DNA of 64,000 bases, taken from the NCBI GenBank assembly GCA_017448975.1, contig JAFSKN010000052.1:1-64000 (forward strand). The letters are read 5' to 3'. The notes below the pieces were generated by a model. That model was given only the letters and a program-made list of their open reading frames with translations. It did no database searches and was not told the DNA's origin. The position numbers and the translations under genes were made by a program. Of the stretch, positions 8,164 to 15,929 are shown piece after piece (positions within the stretch are counted from its first letter, which is position 1; each line of letters starts with the position of its first letter). This DNA is from Clostridia bacterium. GTDB lineage: Bacteria > Bacillota > Clostridia > Christensenellales > Aristaeellaceae.

Positions 8164-10050
8164 TCAGATGATGTTATCGGAATGGCCGATGCCGAACAGC
8201 TCGTTCTGCCTGCGGTTGGTGATGTCGCCGTAGTTGCCGGATTTGTTGATCTGGTGGCCCATGAACATCATCACGCTGGTGGCCCCGCCGTCTAAGTTGA
8301 TGGCGGAGGTGCAGCCCAGCTCAGCCATTTTTTTGCCCAGCCATACGCAGCCTTCGCCCTTGCTTTCGGAGGTGCGGCTTTCCACCACCACGGCGATGTA
8401 GTAGCCGGGTTCCACCACGCCCCAGGCGGTGCGGGGGTTGGGCGTGTTGCCAAATTCCGTGGAACGGGGGGATACTTCGCCGTTTTCCACCAGGATGGGG
8501 CCGAAGGACAGGGAATCGGTGGCGCCTGCGGCCAGCAGTTCCTTGGCGGTAACGGTGCCGTTTTTATGCAGGCTCACGGTGCCGTCGGGATACAGGGCCA
8601 TCACGTCCAAGGGCGGGTAGACGGTGGAGGTGGCCTTCTTGGGCCGGTCGAACAGCACCTTGCCGTCCCGGATGATCACGCCGATGGGATAGTTGTAGCT
8701 TTCCTCGTGATCCCGTTCGATGCGGTAAATGAAGTAGTCGGAATTGATGGCGAATACCACCTTGTGCTGCTGGGCGATGTTGTCCGCATAGGTCTTATAG
8801 CGGTCGCCGTAGGAGGTGTAGTGGGCTTCGTCGTAGGGGAAGAAATCAAACAGCTCGCTTTCGTCCCGGGTGAAGATCTGGGCCTCGTACCAGCGCAGGG
8901 GCTGCTTTTTGCTGTTGGTGCCGGTGCGGCGGTTGATTTCGATGCGCAGGGTCTGGGAGCAGTACAGCCACAGGCCCGCTGCCCCGTCCTGATACACGAA
9001 TTCTTCCTCGCCCTCCGGCAGGAAGCCTTCGGCGGTGAGGGTGGGGAACAGCTCATGAATGGTTTCGGGATTGGCGGCGGCGGTGAAGCCATTCTTTCCG
9101 GTACCGGCGTCCGGCGCCGCGGCGGTTTCAGCGGGCTTGGTTTCCGGCTGCCGGGTGGGTTCGGGCTGGGCGGTGGTCAGCACCACCGCGGGAATATCGT
9201 CCGCGGGACGCTGGGTGGGCTCCGGCTGGACGCTGGGGGCTTCCGTGACGGCGGCCTGAACGGCAACGCCATCGGAGAGCGTCAGCTCATAGGGGGAATT
9301 AAGGGTGCCGCTGCCGCCCCGGATGCGCAGCAGGCTTAAATCCACAGTGATGGCTGGGCGCACGCCCAAATCGCTGTTGCCCACGGAAATGCGGCCGATC
9401 TTGCCCTCGTCCATCACCCGGCGGTGCTGAAGGGGATAATCCGCGCTCCGGGTGCGGCTCCACCAGGGACTGTATTTATTGCCGCCCTTTGAATATTTGT
9501 ACAGATGAGGCTGGTTTCTGGTTTCTTTCCAGTAGTTATAGGAGGGCAGCTCAAAGATGGGCGGATCGACCGCCACGCTGGCCCATTCCGTGCTCAGGCA
9601 CAGCCGCGCGTTATTGGAGGAAAAACCGATGGAAGCGTCCTTCATTTCATCGGAGGTGATCAGGGTCACCAGGGCGTTGTCCTCCGTGCGAATCAGCAGG
9701 GCGGCCTGTTCTTCCGCCGTAAAGGCGTCGTTCAGGAACGTGCTGTTCAGGTAATTATACAAATCGCTGGATTCCCAGCCCTTGTAATGCTCGTGATCGC
9801 CGTGTACGGGCGCGGCGAACAGGATATATTCGCTGAGCAGGTAGGCTTCCCCGTTCGCGCTTTTCAGCACACGCCACACGATGGGCCGCACCGTGCCGTC
9901 GGCGTCTGTGGGATAGGAGCCGAAGGCAACATATTCATACCCGCCGCTGCGGGAATAGCCCCGGATGCCCGCCGCGTCCTCCGCCTGGGCGGAAAAGACG
10001 GCGCACAGCATAAGCAGCAATGCGAAAAGCAAAGATATTTTTCTGATCAT
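8164..10050 (-). CDS. Secreted DUF6273 / phosphodiester glycosidase (NAGPA-type) protein
   Basis: A 628-residue exported protein. After a signal peptide (1-23) comes a DUF6273-like domain (about 35-250; YVAFGSYPT, PIVWRVLKS, SDLYNYLNSTFLNDAF), a Thr/Pro/Glu-rich linker (about 260-320), and a C-terminal phosphodiester glycosidase domain of the NAGPA/DUF2233 family (about 350-628; AINSDYF, GVIIRDGKVL, NPRTAWGV, SAINLDGGATSVMMFMG). Relatives uncover N-acetylglucosamine-phosphodiester bonds, so a surface glycan or teichoic-acid phosphodiester is a plausible substrate; this is inference. The ATG at 10050 has GGGGGATG seven bases upstream. An R2 element lies just before it. Confidence 0.8.
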   Translation of the reverse strand: MIRKISLLFALLLMLCAVFSAQAEDAAGIRGYSRSGGYEYVAFGSYPTDADGTVRPIVWRVLKSANGEAYLLSEYILFAAPVHGDHEHYKGWESSDLYNYLNSTFLNDAFTAEEQAALLIRTEDNALVTLITSDEMKDASIGFSSNNARLCLSTEWASVAVDPPIFELPSYNYWKETRNQPHLYKYSKGGNKYSPWWSRTRSADYPLQHRRVMDEGKIGRISVGNSDLGVRPAITVDLSLLRIRGGSGTLNSPYELTLSDGVAVQAAVTEAPSVQPEPTQRPADDIPAVVLTTAQPEPTRQPETKPAETAAAPDAGTGKNGFTAAANPETIHELFPTLTAEGFLPEGEEEFVYQDGAAGLWLYCSQTLRIEINRRTGTNSKKQPLRWYEAQIFTRDESELFDFFPYDEAHYTSYGDRYKTYADNIAQQHKVVFAINSDYFIYRIERDHEESYNYPIGVIIRDGKVLFDRPKKATSTVYPPLDVMALYPDGTVSLHKNGTVTAKELLAAGATDSLSFGPILVENGEVSPRSTEFGNTPNPRTAWGVVEPGYYIAVVVESRTSESKGEGCVWLGKKMAELGCTSAINLDGGATSVMMFMGHQINKSGNYGDITNRRQNELFGIGHSDNII

Positions 10051-10126
10051 GTTCATCCCCCGATCCAATGGTTTTCCAGACTTGTTCTTCTGTGAAAGAC
10101 GGCGCACCCGCGCTGTCCTCCTGAAC

Positions 10127-10214
10127 AGTATACCATAACGCTTGCCGCTTTTCCCTCCGGGAAGCGGCAAGACGGCCGACCGCGCTTCGCGCCGGTCGCC
10201 TCGTTATTATACCA
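10127..10214 (-). repeat. R2 two-hairpin element, copy a
   Basis: An 85-base unit with ends TATACCATAACG and CGTTATTATACCA, containing two hairpins: CTTGCCGCTT/AAGCGGCAAG and CGACCGCGC/GCGCCGGTCG. It differs from copy b at 29665 by a single base in the core. The left end, read on the minus strand, supplies TATACT about 77 bases before the NAGPA-type gene start. Confidence 0.85.
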
Positions 10215-10304
10215 TATTTCCCCTTTCCTCACAAGCGGGGGAATGGGGGGATTTGCAAGATCGTTCCCGAAAAATGTTCCCTTAGCTTTCAATTGACAGG
10301 AGAT

Positions 10305-11069
10305 TTATGCCGTATGCTCTAAGCTCAGCTTGTCCGCGATCAGGGCAATGAACTCACCGTTGGTGGGCTTATCGTCCGGCTGGGCCACCTCGCAGCCGAA
10401 AGCTTTGTTCAGGGTATCCACCCGGCCCCGGCTCCAGGCGACCTCGATGGCGTGGCGGATGGCGCGCTCCACCTTGCTGGAGGTGGTGCCGAAGCGCCGG
10501 GCAATGGCGGGATACAGCTCCTTTGTGATGCCGCCGATCATTTCCGGCTTTTCGATCACCAGCTTGATGGCCTCCCGCAGGTACTGGTAGCCCTTGATGT
10601 GGGCGGGAATGCCCATGGCCAGGAACAGGTTGGAAATGCGGTCGTCCAGATTTTGCCCTGGGGCGTACAGCGGTTCCAGAGGAGCGGCGGCCTGATGGGC
10701 GGCCACCTCCCGGATACGGTCCACCAGCACGGGCAGATCCACCGGCTTGATCATGTAGTACATCACGCCCAACTCCACCGCCCGGCGGATAAAATCGTCC
10801 CGGCCCAGGGCGGTGACGGCGATCACCCGGGGCCGCTTTTCCAGAACTGTGCGCTGCAGCTGGGCCAGAACGCCGAAGCCGTCCAGAGACGGCATGATCA
10901 TATCCAGCAGCACGACATCCGGCTGCTTTTCCTGAATCAATTTCAATGCGTCCTGGCCGTTGGACGCCTCGCCCGCGATGGCAATGTCCTTCTGGGTTTG
11001 CAGGTACTGGATCAGGGCGGCGCGCAGTTCGTCATTGTCGTCTACGATGGCGGTATGGATCATGGTCAT
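10305..11069 (-). CDS. spo0A: Sporulation master regulator Spo0A
   Basis: A 254-residue response regulator. The receiver (about 4-122) has the acidic pocket DD (10-11), phospho-acceptor D56 in VVLLDMIMPSLDG, and the switch Lys in MIKPVDLP. The C-terminal Spo0A DNA-binding domain (about 145-250) is diagnostic: GIPAHIKGYQYLREAI, ELYPAIARRFGTTSSKVERAIRHAIEVAW and KPTNGEFIALIADKL. When phosphorylated it controls entry into sporulation by binding 0A boxes. The ATG at 11069 follows GAGGGGA by 11 bases. It stands alone with its own promoter. Confidence 0.97.
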   Translation of the reverse strand: MTMIHTAIVDDNDELRAALIQYLQTQKDIAIAGEASNGQDALKLIQEKQPDVVLLDMIMPSLDGFGVLAQLQRTVLEKRPRVIAVTALGRDDFIRRAVELGVMYYMIKPVDLPVLVDRIREVAAHQAAAPLEPLYAPGQNLDDRISNLFLAMGIPAHIKGYQYLREAIKLVIEKPEMIGGITKELYPAIARRFGTTSSKVERAIRHAIEVAWSRGRVDTLNKAFGCEVAQPDDKPTNGEFIALIADKLSLEHTA

Positions 11070-11212
11070 GGATGGTCAGCTCCCCTCAATAAAATAGAAT
11101 GAAGACATCCCGGCGGTACGCGGGATCATGGATGCGAACGGTGTGGGGTGCCTCTGCTGGATGCGCTCCCATTCCGCACCATTCCTTTCCTTGCTTGGAA
11201 GATTCGTCCATT

Positions 11213-11240
11213 ATTATAACGGAAAGAAGATAATTATCAA
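11213..11240 (-). promoter_or_regulatory. Probable spo0A promoter
   Basis: On the minus strand: TTGATA (11235-11240), 16-base spacer, TATAAT (11213-11218), about 145 bases upstream of the start, giving a long leader. Confidence 0.6.
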
Positions 11241-11265
11241 TGAAATAATAACTATAAGAATTGTT

Positions 11266-11272
11266 TTCGACA
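11266..11272 (-). promoter_or_regulatory. Candidate 0A box upstream of spo0A
   Basis: TGTCGAA on the minus strand, the core Spo0A binding heptamer, 26 bases upstream of the spo0A -35 box, suggesting autoregulation. A seven-base match can occur by chance. Confidence 0.4.
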
Positions 11273-11382
11273 AAACAGCGGGGAATGGGTGCCCCGGGGG
11301 AATGAATGCCGACAGAAAAACGGATGATTCAGCAAAAGCTGCGATGCAGAAACGAAAACACACGTTCTGATTTTCGCCGCCG

Positions 11383-11411
11383 TTGACGGCTGCGGCACGA
11401 TTTGCTATAAT
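11383..11411 (+). promoter_or_regulatory. Promoter of murQ
   Basis: TTGACG (11383-11388), 17-base spacer, TATAAT (11406-11411), 30 bases before the TTG start. Confidence 0.75.
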
Positions 11412-11440
11412 AAACGCATAAAAGATAGGAGCTGAGAAGT

Positions 11441-12358
11441 TTGAAATTTGAGAACTTATCCACCGAACAGGTGAATGAACAAAGCAAAAATCTTGATATG
11501 CTGTCCCCTTTGGAGGCGGCGCGGCTCATGAACCGCATGGATCGGCAGGCGGCGGAAGCGGTGGAACAGGCTTTGCCTCAAATCGCGGAGGCGGTAGAAA
11601 AAATCGCGGAGCGCATGAAAGCGGGGGGCAGGCTGATTTATATCGGCGCGGGCACCAGCGGACGGTTAGGCGTGCTGGACGCTTCCGAATGTCCGCCCAC
11701 CTTCGGCACGGACGAGGGGCTGGTGGTGGGCCTGATCGCCGGGGGCGATTACGCCCTGCGCCACGCCGTGGAACGGGCGGAGGACAAGCCGGAGCTGGCG
11801 GTGGAAGCGCTGAAAGAGATCGGCTTCAACGCAAAGGACGTGCTGGTGGGCATCAGCGCCAGCGGGTATGCCCCCTACTGCGTGGGCGGACTGGATTACG
11901 CCCGCGCTTTGGGCGCGCTGACCATTGGCCTTTCCTGCAACAGGGACGCCATCCAGTCCCGCCACGCGGACATCGCCATCGAAATGCCCACCGGGGCGGA
12001 GATTTTGTCCGGCTCCACAAGGCTGCGGGCGGGCACGGCCACCAAAATGGCCCTGAACATGCTCACCACCCTCACCATGGTGCAGCTTGGCAAGGTGTAC
12101 GGCAATCTGATGGTGGACATGCGGCCCACCAACCAGAAATTGCAGGACCGGGCGGTGCGCATCGTGCAGAAAGCCTTGGAGATCGAAGATAAGGCCGAGG
12201 CGGACGCGCTGCTGGAAAGCGCGGGCCGGGACGTGAAAACCGCCATCGTCATGCGCTCCTGCGGGGTGGATCAGGCAAAGGCCCGGGAAGCGCTGGAAAA
12301 GAACGGCGGCTTCGTGCGCAGGGCACAGGCACAGCTGAAAGTGGAAAGTGAAAAGTGA
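11441..12358 (+). CDS. murQ: N-acetylmuramic acid 6-phosphate etherase
   Basis: A 305-residue SIS-domain enzyme that splits the lactyl ether of MurNAc-6-phosphate to GlcNAc-6-phosphate and D-lactate during wall recycling. Motifs: GRLIYIGAGTSGRLGVLDASECPPTFG, the catalytic Glu region AVERAEDKPE, GISASGYAPYC and EILSGSTRLRAGTATKMALNM. The TTG start has AGGAGCT eight bases upstream. No MurP transporter or kinase is adjacent. The last residues (KVESEK) are encoded by the left arm of an R1 repeat that runs through the stop codon. Confidence 0.95.
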   Translation: MKFENLSTEQVNEQSKNLDMLSPLEAARLMNRMDRQAAEAVEQALPQIAEAVEKIAERMKAGGRLIYIGAGTSGRLGVLDASECPPTFGTDEGLVVGLIAGGDYALRHAVERAEDKPELAVEALKEIGFNAKDVLVGISASGYAPYCVGGLDYARALGALTIGLSCNRDAIQSRHADIAIEMPTGAEILSGSTRLRAGTATKMALNMLTTLTMVQLGKVYGNLMVDMRPTNQKLQDRAVRIVQKALEIEDKAEADALLESAGRDVKTAIVMRSCGVDQAKAREALEKNGGFVRRAQAQLKVESEK

Positions 12359-12440
12359 AGATTTAAATGGAAGATAATTGTCTTAGCGTAAATAAAAAAT
12401 TGACGCTATACATTTCACTTTCCACTTTTCACTTTTTCAC
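12337..12440. repeat. R1 heptamer inverted repeat, copy 2 (AGTGGAA class)
   Basis: Left arm AAAGTGGAAAGTGAAAAGTG (12338-12357) overlaps the end of murQ; right arm 12413-12440 is its inverse. A smaller TAGCGT/ACGCTA hairpin lies in the loop. The heptamer differs from copy 1 but the architecture is the same. Confidence 0.75.
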
Positions 12441-12480
12441 GCCTTGCTGACTGAAAAACTGTGAAAAAGGAGCGAATCCC

Positions 12481-13161
12481 ATGCGGGTATTGCTGGTGGA
12501 GGATGAAAAGGGCATTTCCTCGGCCATTTGCCAGATGCTGAAAAAAGAAAACTTTTCCGTGGACCCCGTGTACACCGGCACCGACGGGCTGGATTACGCC
12601 CTGGCGGGGATTTACGACGCCATCATTCTGGACGTGATGCTGCCGGGCATGGACGGCTTCCAGGTGCTGTCTTCTCTGCGGAAGGAAGGGATCAAGACCC
12701 CCGTGTGTATGGTCACCGCCCGGTCCGGCCTGGAGGATCGGGTGCGGGGGCTGGAAAAAGGCGCGGACTATTATCTGCCCAAACCCTTCCAAATGGCGGA
12801 GCTGATCGCCTGCCTGCGGGCCATCACCCGGCGGCGGGAGGACGCGCCGGTGATGGAGCTGGCCTTTGGGGATATCGTGCTCAATCAGCAGGAAGCCAAA
12901 CTGCTGTGCAGCGTTACGGGCCAGTCGGTGAAGCTCGGGGCAAAGGAATACCAGATCATGGAAATGCTGCTGCGCAATCCCCGCCAGATTTTGAACAAGG
13001 ACACCCTGTTCGAGCGCATATGGGGCTATGAAACCGACGCGGACATCAGCAATTTGGAGGTATATTTGTCCTTCGTGCGCAAGAAGCTGACCTTCGTGGG
13101 CTCCAAGGTAAAGATCAAAGCCACCCGGGGCATGGGCTATTCCTTGGAGGAAGGCGTATGA
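12481..13161 (+). CDS. Two-component response regulator, OmpR family
   Basis: A 226-residue regulator with a receiver (1-115; D51 in IILDVMLPGMDGFQVL, K in YLPKPFQMAE) and a winged-helix DNA-binding domain (about 130-225; LGAKEYQIMEMLLRNPRQILNKDTLFERIWGYE). AAAAGGAGC precedes the ATG. It overlaps the kinase gene by four bases (ATGA), so they are translationally coupled and work as a pair. Targets cannot be inferred; regulation of the small secreted protein downstream is possible. Confidence 0.93.
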   Translation: MRVLLVEDEKGISSAICQMLKKENFSVDPVYTGTDGLDYALAGIYDAIILDVMLPGMDGFQVLSSLRKEGIKTPVCMVTARSGLEDRVRGLEKGADYYLPKPFQMAELIACLRAITRRREDAPVMELAFGDIVLNQQEAKLLCSVTGQSVKLGAKEYQIMEMLLRNPRQILNKDTLFERIWGYETDADISNLEVYLSFVRKKLTFVGSKVKIKATRGMGYSLEEGV

Positions 13162-14456
13162 TCCGGAAGCTGCGGCGGCGCATGGTTCTGGTGGTGCTCA
13201 TTGGGCTTTTGCTGGCTTCCGCCGGGCTGGTGACCGCCATCAACTGGATGAACTGGAACAGCCTGGAACTGCAGGCGGGCCAGGTGCTGGATATGCTGGC
13301 TGAAAACAACGGGCAGCGCCCCGGGGGCGCCGATGCGGAAGGGCAGCGGCCCGCCAAGCCGGAGGGCACGCAGCCGCCGGACAGGGGCCCCGGCCCTACA
13401 CCTTCCGGAGAGCAGAAGAACAAAAAGAACCGGGGCAGCAAGGCCCTGATGAACGCCGCCAGCATGACCAACTACTATACGGCCACCCTCGACGAAGGGG
13501 GCCGGGTGCTTTCCTGGCACAGCGACCGCACCGACCTGTACACCGATCAGGAAATCGCCGACATGGCGCAGTGGGCGGTGCAGGCGGGCAAGGACCGGGG
13601 CCGGAACGACACCCGGTTTTACTGCCTGACGGAAAAGGGCGGAGAAAAGCTGCTCATCGTGGTGGACAGCCGCTTGGAGATTCAGAACGCCGAAAGCGTG
13701 CTGCGGCTGACGGTGCTGGTGGCGGTGATCGAGGACGCGCTGCTGAGCGTCGGCGCGGTGTGGCTCATCCGCAAATTGGTCAAGCCCGTGGACGAAGCCA
13801 TGGAAAAGCAGAAGCAGTTCGTATGGGACGCCAGCCACGAGCTGAAAACGCCCCTGGCGGTGATTTCCGCCAACGCCGACGTGCTGGCCGCCGAGGCGGG
13901 GGAGAGCAAGCCCCTTCAATATATCCAGTCCGAGGTGCAGCGGACGGACCGGCTGATCCAAAATTTGCTTACCCTGGCCCGCATGGAGAAGGGCACGGTG
14001 GAGGCGGCACACGTCCAATTCGATTTGAGCCGGGCGCTGCTGGAAGTGGCGCTGCCCTTTGAACCGACGGTGTTCGAGGAAGGGAAAAGCCTGGAAATGG
14101 ACATTCCGGAGGGCATCGAATACACCGGCGACGAAGAAATGATCAAGCAGCTGGCGGTGATATTGCTGAGCAATGCCGAAAAGTACTCCGACGAAGGGGG
14201 AAAAATCCGCGTTTCCCTGGAGGCCAAGGGCGAAAAACGCATCCTGCGGGTGCATAACACCGGCCCCGCCATCCCCCCGGAGGCTCAGCAGCGCATTTTT
14301 GACCGTTTCTACCGGGTGGATTCCTCCCACAACCGGGATGTGGAGGGCAACGGCTTAGGGCTGGCTATCGCCCAAAGCATCGTCAGCGCCCACAGGGGCA
14401 AAATCACCGTGCACAGCAGCCAGGGCGATGGAACCGAATTTACAGTGACCCTGTGA
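13158..14456 (+). CDS. Sensor histidine kinase
   Basis: A 432-residue membrane kinase: membrane segment 8-28, an extracytoplasmic region (about 30-180) that contains a Pro/Gly/Lys-rich low-complexity stretch (52-95), second membrane segment about 183-205, HisKA domain with H227 in WDASHELKTPLAVI, and an HATPase domain (N-box QLAVILLSNAEKYSDEG, GNGLGLAI). It phosphorylates the regulator encoded just upstream. There is no HAMP linker between the second membrane segment and the dimerisation helix. Confidence 0.92.
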   Translation: MIRKLRRRMVLVVLIGLLLASAGLVTAINWMNWNSLELQAGQVLDMLAENNGQRPGGADAEGQRPAKPEGTQPPDRGPGPTPSGEQKNKKNRGSKALMNAASMTNYYTATLDEGGRVLSWHSDRTDLYTDQEIADMAQWAVQAGKDRGRNDTRFYCLTEKGGEKLLIVVDSRLEIQNAESVLRLTVLVAVIEDALLSVGAVWLIRKLVKPVDEAMEKQKQFVWDASHELKTPLAVISANADVLAAEAGESKPLQYIQSEVQRTDRLIQNLLTLARMEKGTVEAAHVQFDLSRALLEVALPFEPTVFEEGKSLEMDIPEGIEYTGDEEMIKQLAVILLSNAEKYSDEGGKIRVSLEAKGEKRILRVHNTGPAIPPEAQQRIFDRFYRVDSSHNRDVEGNGLGLAIAQSIVSAHRGKITVHSSQGDGTEFTVTL

Positions 14457-14476
14457 CCGCGAAACAGAGGAAGGAC

Positions 14477-14890
14477 ATGAAAAAACTGCTTTCTTTTTTG
14501 ATGATCCTGGCGCTGCTGGGCGGGGGAGCGCTGGCAGAAGCTGTTCCCGCCCCGGAGCAGGTGACACAGATCATTTTGCGCTTTCAGGAAACGTACCCCG
14601 ACCGCTATTTGTGGAGCGGGGAGGACACGGATTTCCTGCAAACGGTCAGCGACGCCGCGTTCGGCGGCCTGCCTACCCGCCGGATGGAGCCTGTGGACTA
14701 TAACGCTTTGCGGCCCGGCGATATTCTGCGGCTCAAAAACGATACGTACAGCGTGATGATCCTTGAAAAATACGACAGTCACGTAACGGTGGTGGAGGTA
14801 TGGACGAACGGGCGCGTGTACTGGGGCCGCACCGTGAACAAAAGCGCCGTAGAGGCGGGAGATTACGTCATGACCCGCTATCCCGAATAA
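14477..14890 (+). CDS. Small secreted protein, unknown function
   Basis: A 137-residue protein with a signal peptide (1-20, GALA/EAV). The C-terminal half (LRPGDILRLKNDTYSVMILEKY, VTVVEVWTNGRVYWGRTV) resembles the beta-barrel part of NlpC/CHAP-type papain folds, but no catalytic Cys or His pair is visible, so activity is doubtful. The start is at 14477, after AGAGGAAGG, 20 bases past the kinase stop, so it is probably the third gene of the two-component operon and may be its output or an accessory ligand-binding protein. Confidence 0.6.
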   Translation: MKKLLSFLMILALLGGGALAEAVPAPEQVTQIILRFQETYPDRYLWSGEDTDFLQTVSDAAFGGLPTRRMEPVDYNALRPGDILRLKNDTYSVMILEKYDSHVTVVEVWTNGRVYWGRTVNKSAVEAGDYVMTRYPE

Positions 14891-14907
14891 ACGTACACCC
14901 ATGAAAA

Positions 14908-14946
14908 AACCCCCGCCTTTCAGCAATGTGAAAAGCGGGGGCTTTG
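14908..14946. terminator. Bidirectional terminator between the secreted-protein gene and tpiA
   Basis: CCCCCGC (14910-14916) pairs with GCGGGGG (14935-14941), extended by inner CTTT/AAAG pairs, with A-tract on the left and CTTTG on the right. Confidence 0.75.
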
Positions 14947-14958
14947 CTATAACAGCGA

Positions 14959-15711
14959 TTACTTATCGTAGTTCACGACCAGGGAGAAGTCGGGGGCTTT
15001 CAGGGAAGCGCCGCCGATGAGGCCGCCGTCGATTTCGGGCTGCGCCATGAGGCCCTTCACGTTCTTGGGGTTCATGCTGCCGCCGTACTGGATGCGCACA
15101 GCGTCGGCCACTTCCTTGCCATACTTGCGGCAAATACCGGCGCGGATGACGCCGATGGTCTCGTTGGCCTGTTCGTCGGTGGCGGTGAGGCCGGTGCCGA
15201 TGGCCCACACGGGTTCATAGGCCACCACAACGTTCTTGATTTCGTCGGGGGTCAGGCCGTTCAGGGCGATCAGGGTCTGGTATTCCACCAGGGCGTCGGT
15301 GTAGCCCGCTTCGCGTTCTTCCTTGCGCTCGCCCACGCAGATGATGGGGGTCAGGCCCGCTTTCACGGCGGCCAGGGTGCGCAGGTTCACGGTGGCGTCG
15401 GTTTCGCCGAAGTACTGACGGCGTTCGCTGTGGCCGATGATCACGTATTCCACGCCCGCTTCCTTCAGCATGGCGGCGGACAGTTCACCGGTGTAAGCGC
15501 CGGATTCCTTGAAATGCACGTTCTGCGCGCCCAGGTGGATGTTGGAGCCAGCGATTTCTTCCTTCACAGCCCAAATGTCCACAGCAGGCACGCACACCAC
15601 GACGGTAGCGTTGGCTTCGGCTACCAGGGGCTTGAGTTCCGCAACCAGGGCTTTCGCTTCGGCGGGGGTCTTGTTCATTTTCCAGTTACCGGCAATAATA
15701 GGCTTGCGCAT
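14959..15711 (-). CDS. tpiA: Triose-phosphate isomerase
   Basis: A 250-residue TIM-barrel enzyme interconverting dihydroxyacetone phosphate and glyceraldehyde-3-phosphate. All landmarks are present: N and K in GNWKMN (N8, K10), catalytic His in IIGHSERR, catalytic Glu in AYEPVWAIGTG, and the phosphate loop IQYGGSMNPKN. It is downstream of pgk on the same strand, but 218 bases with two strong hairpins separate them, so it may have partly independent expression. Confidence 0.97.
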   Translation of the reverse strand: MRKPIIAGNWKMNKTPAEAKALVAELKPLVAEANATVVVCVPAVDIWAVKEEIAGSNIHLGAQNVHFKESGAYTGELSAAMLKEAGVEYVIIGHSERRQYFGETDATVNLRTLAAVKAGLTPIICVGERKEEREAGYTDALVEYQTLIALNGLTPDEIKNVVVAYEPVWAIGTGLTATDEQANETIGVIRAGICRKYGKEVADAVRIQYGGSMNPKNVKGLMAQPEIDGGLIGGASLKAPDFSLVVNYDK

Positions 15712-15744
15712 GGGAAAACACCTCTTTCATTTATAATGTTTTTC

Positions 15745-15820
15745 CTGGGGGAAACCGCTCTTTGTGGGACAAAGAGCGGTTTCCCCCAGACCCCCTCCCG
15801 AGAAAGCCTCTAAGGGATAC
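15745..15820 (-). repeat. R3 hairpin repeat (copy 1)
   Basis: A perfect 20-base stem (15745-15764/15770-15789) with loop TGGGA, core GGGGGAAACCGCTCTTTG. On the minus strand it is preceded by GGCTTTCTCGGGAGGGGGTC, the G-rich flank shared with the other R3 copies. Confidence 0.75.
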
Positions 15821-15842
15821 TTCTTATCAGCCTTTTTCAAAC

Positions 15843-15918
15843 TATGTTCCCCTTGGAGGGCTTTCTTTGGGAGGGTGCGGGAGGGTCTTTCTTTCTCCTG
15901 AAAGAAAAACCCTCCCGC
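15843..15918 (+). repeat. R3 hairpin repeat (copy 2)
   Basis: The flank GGCTTTCTTTGGGAGGGTGC leads into a hairpin GCGGGAGGGT...ACCCTCCCGC (15877-15918). It faces copy 1 head to head, and together they fill the pgk-tpiA gap; either could attenuate or terminate pgk transcription. Confidence 0.65.
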
Positions 15919-15929
15919 TATAACCTTAA

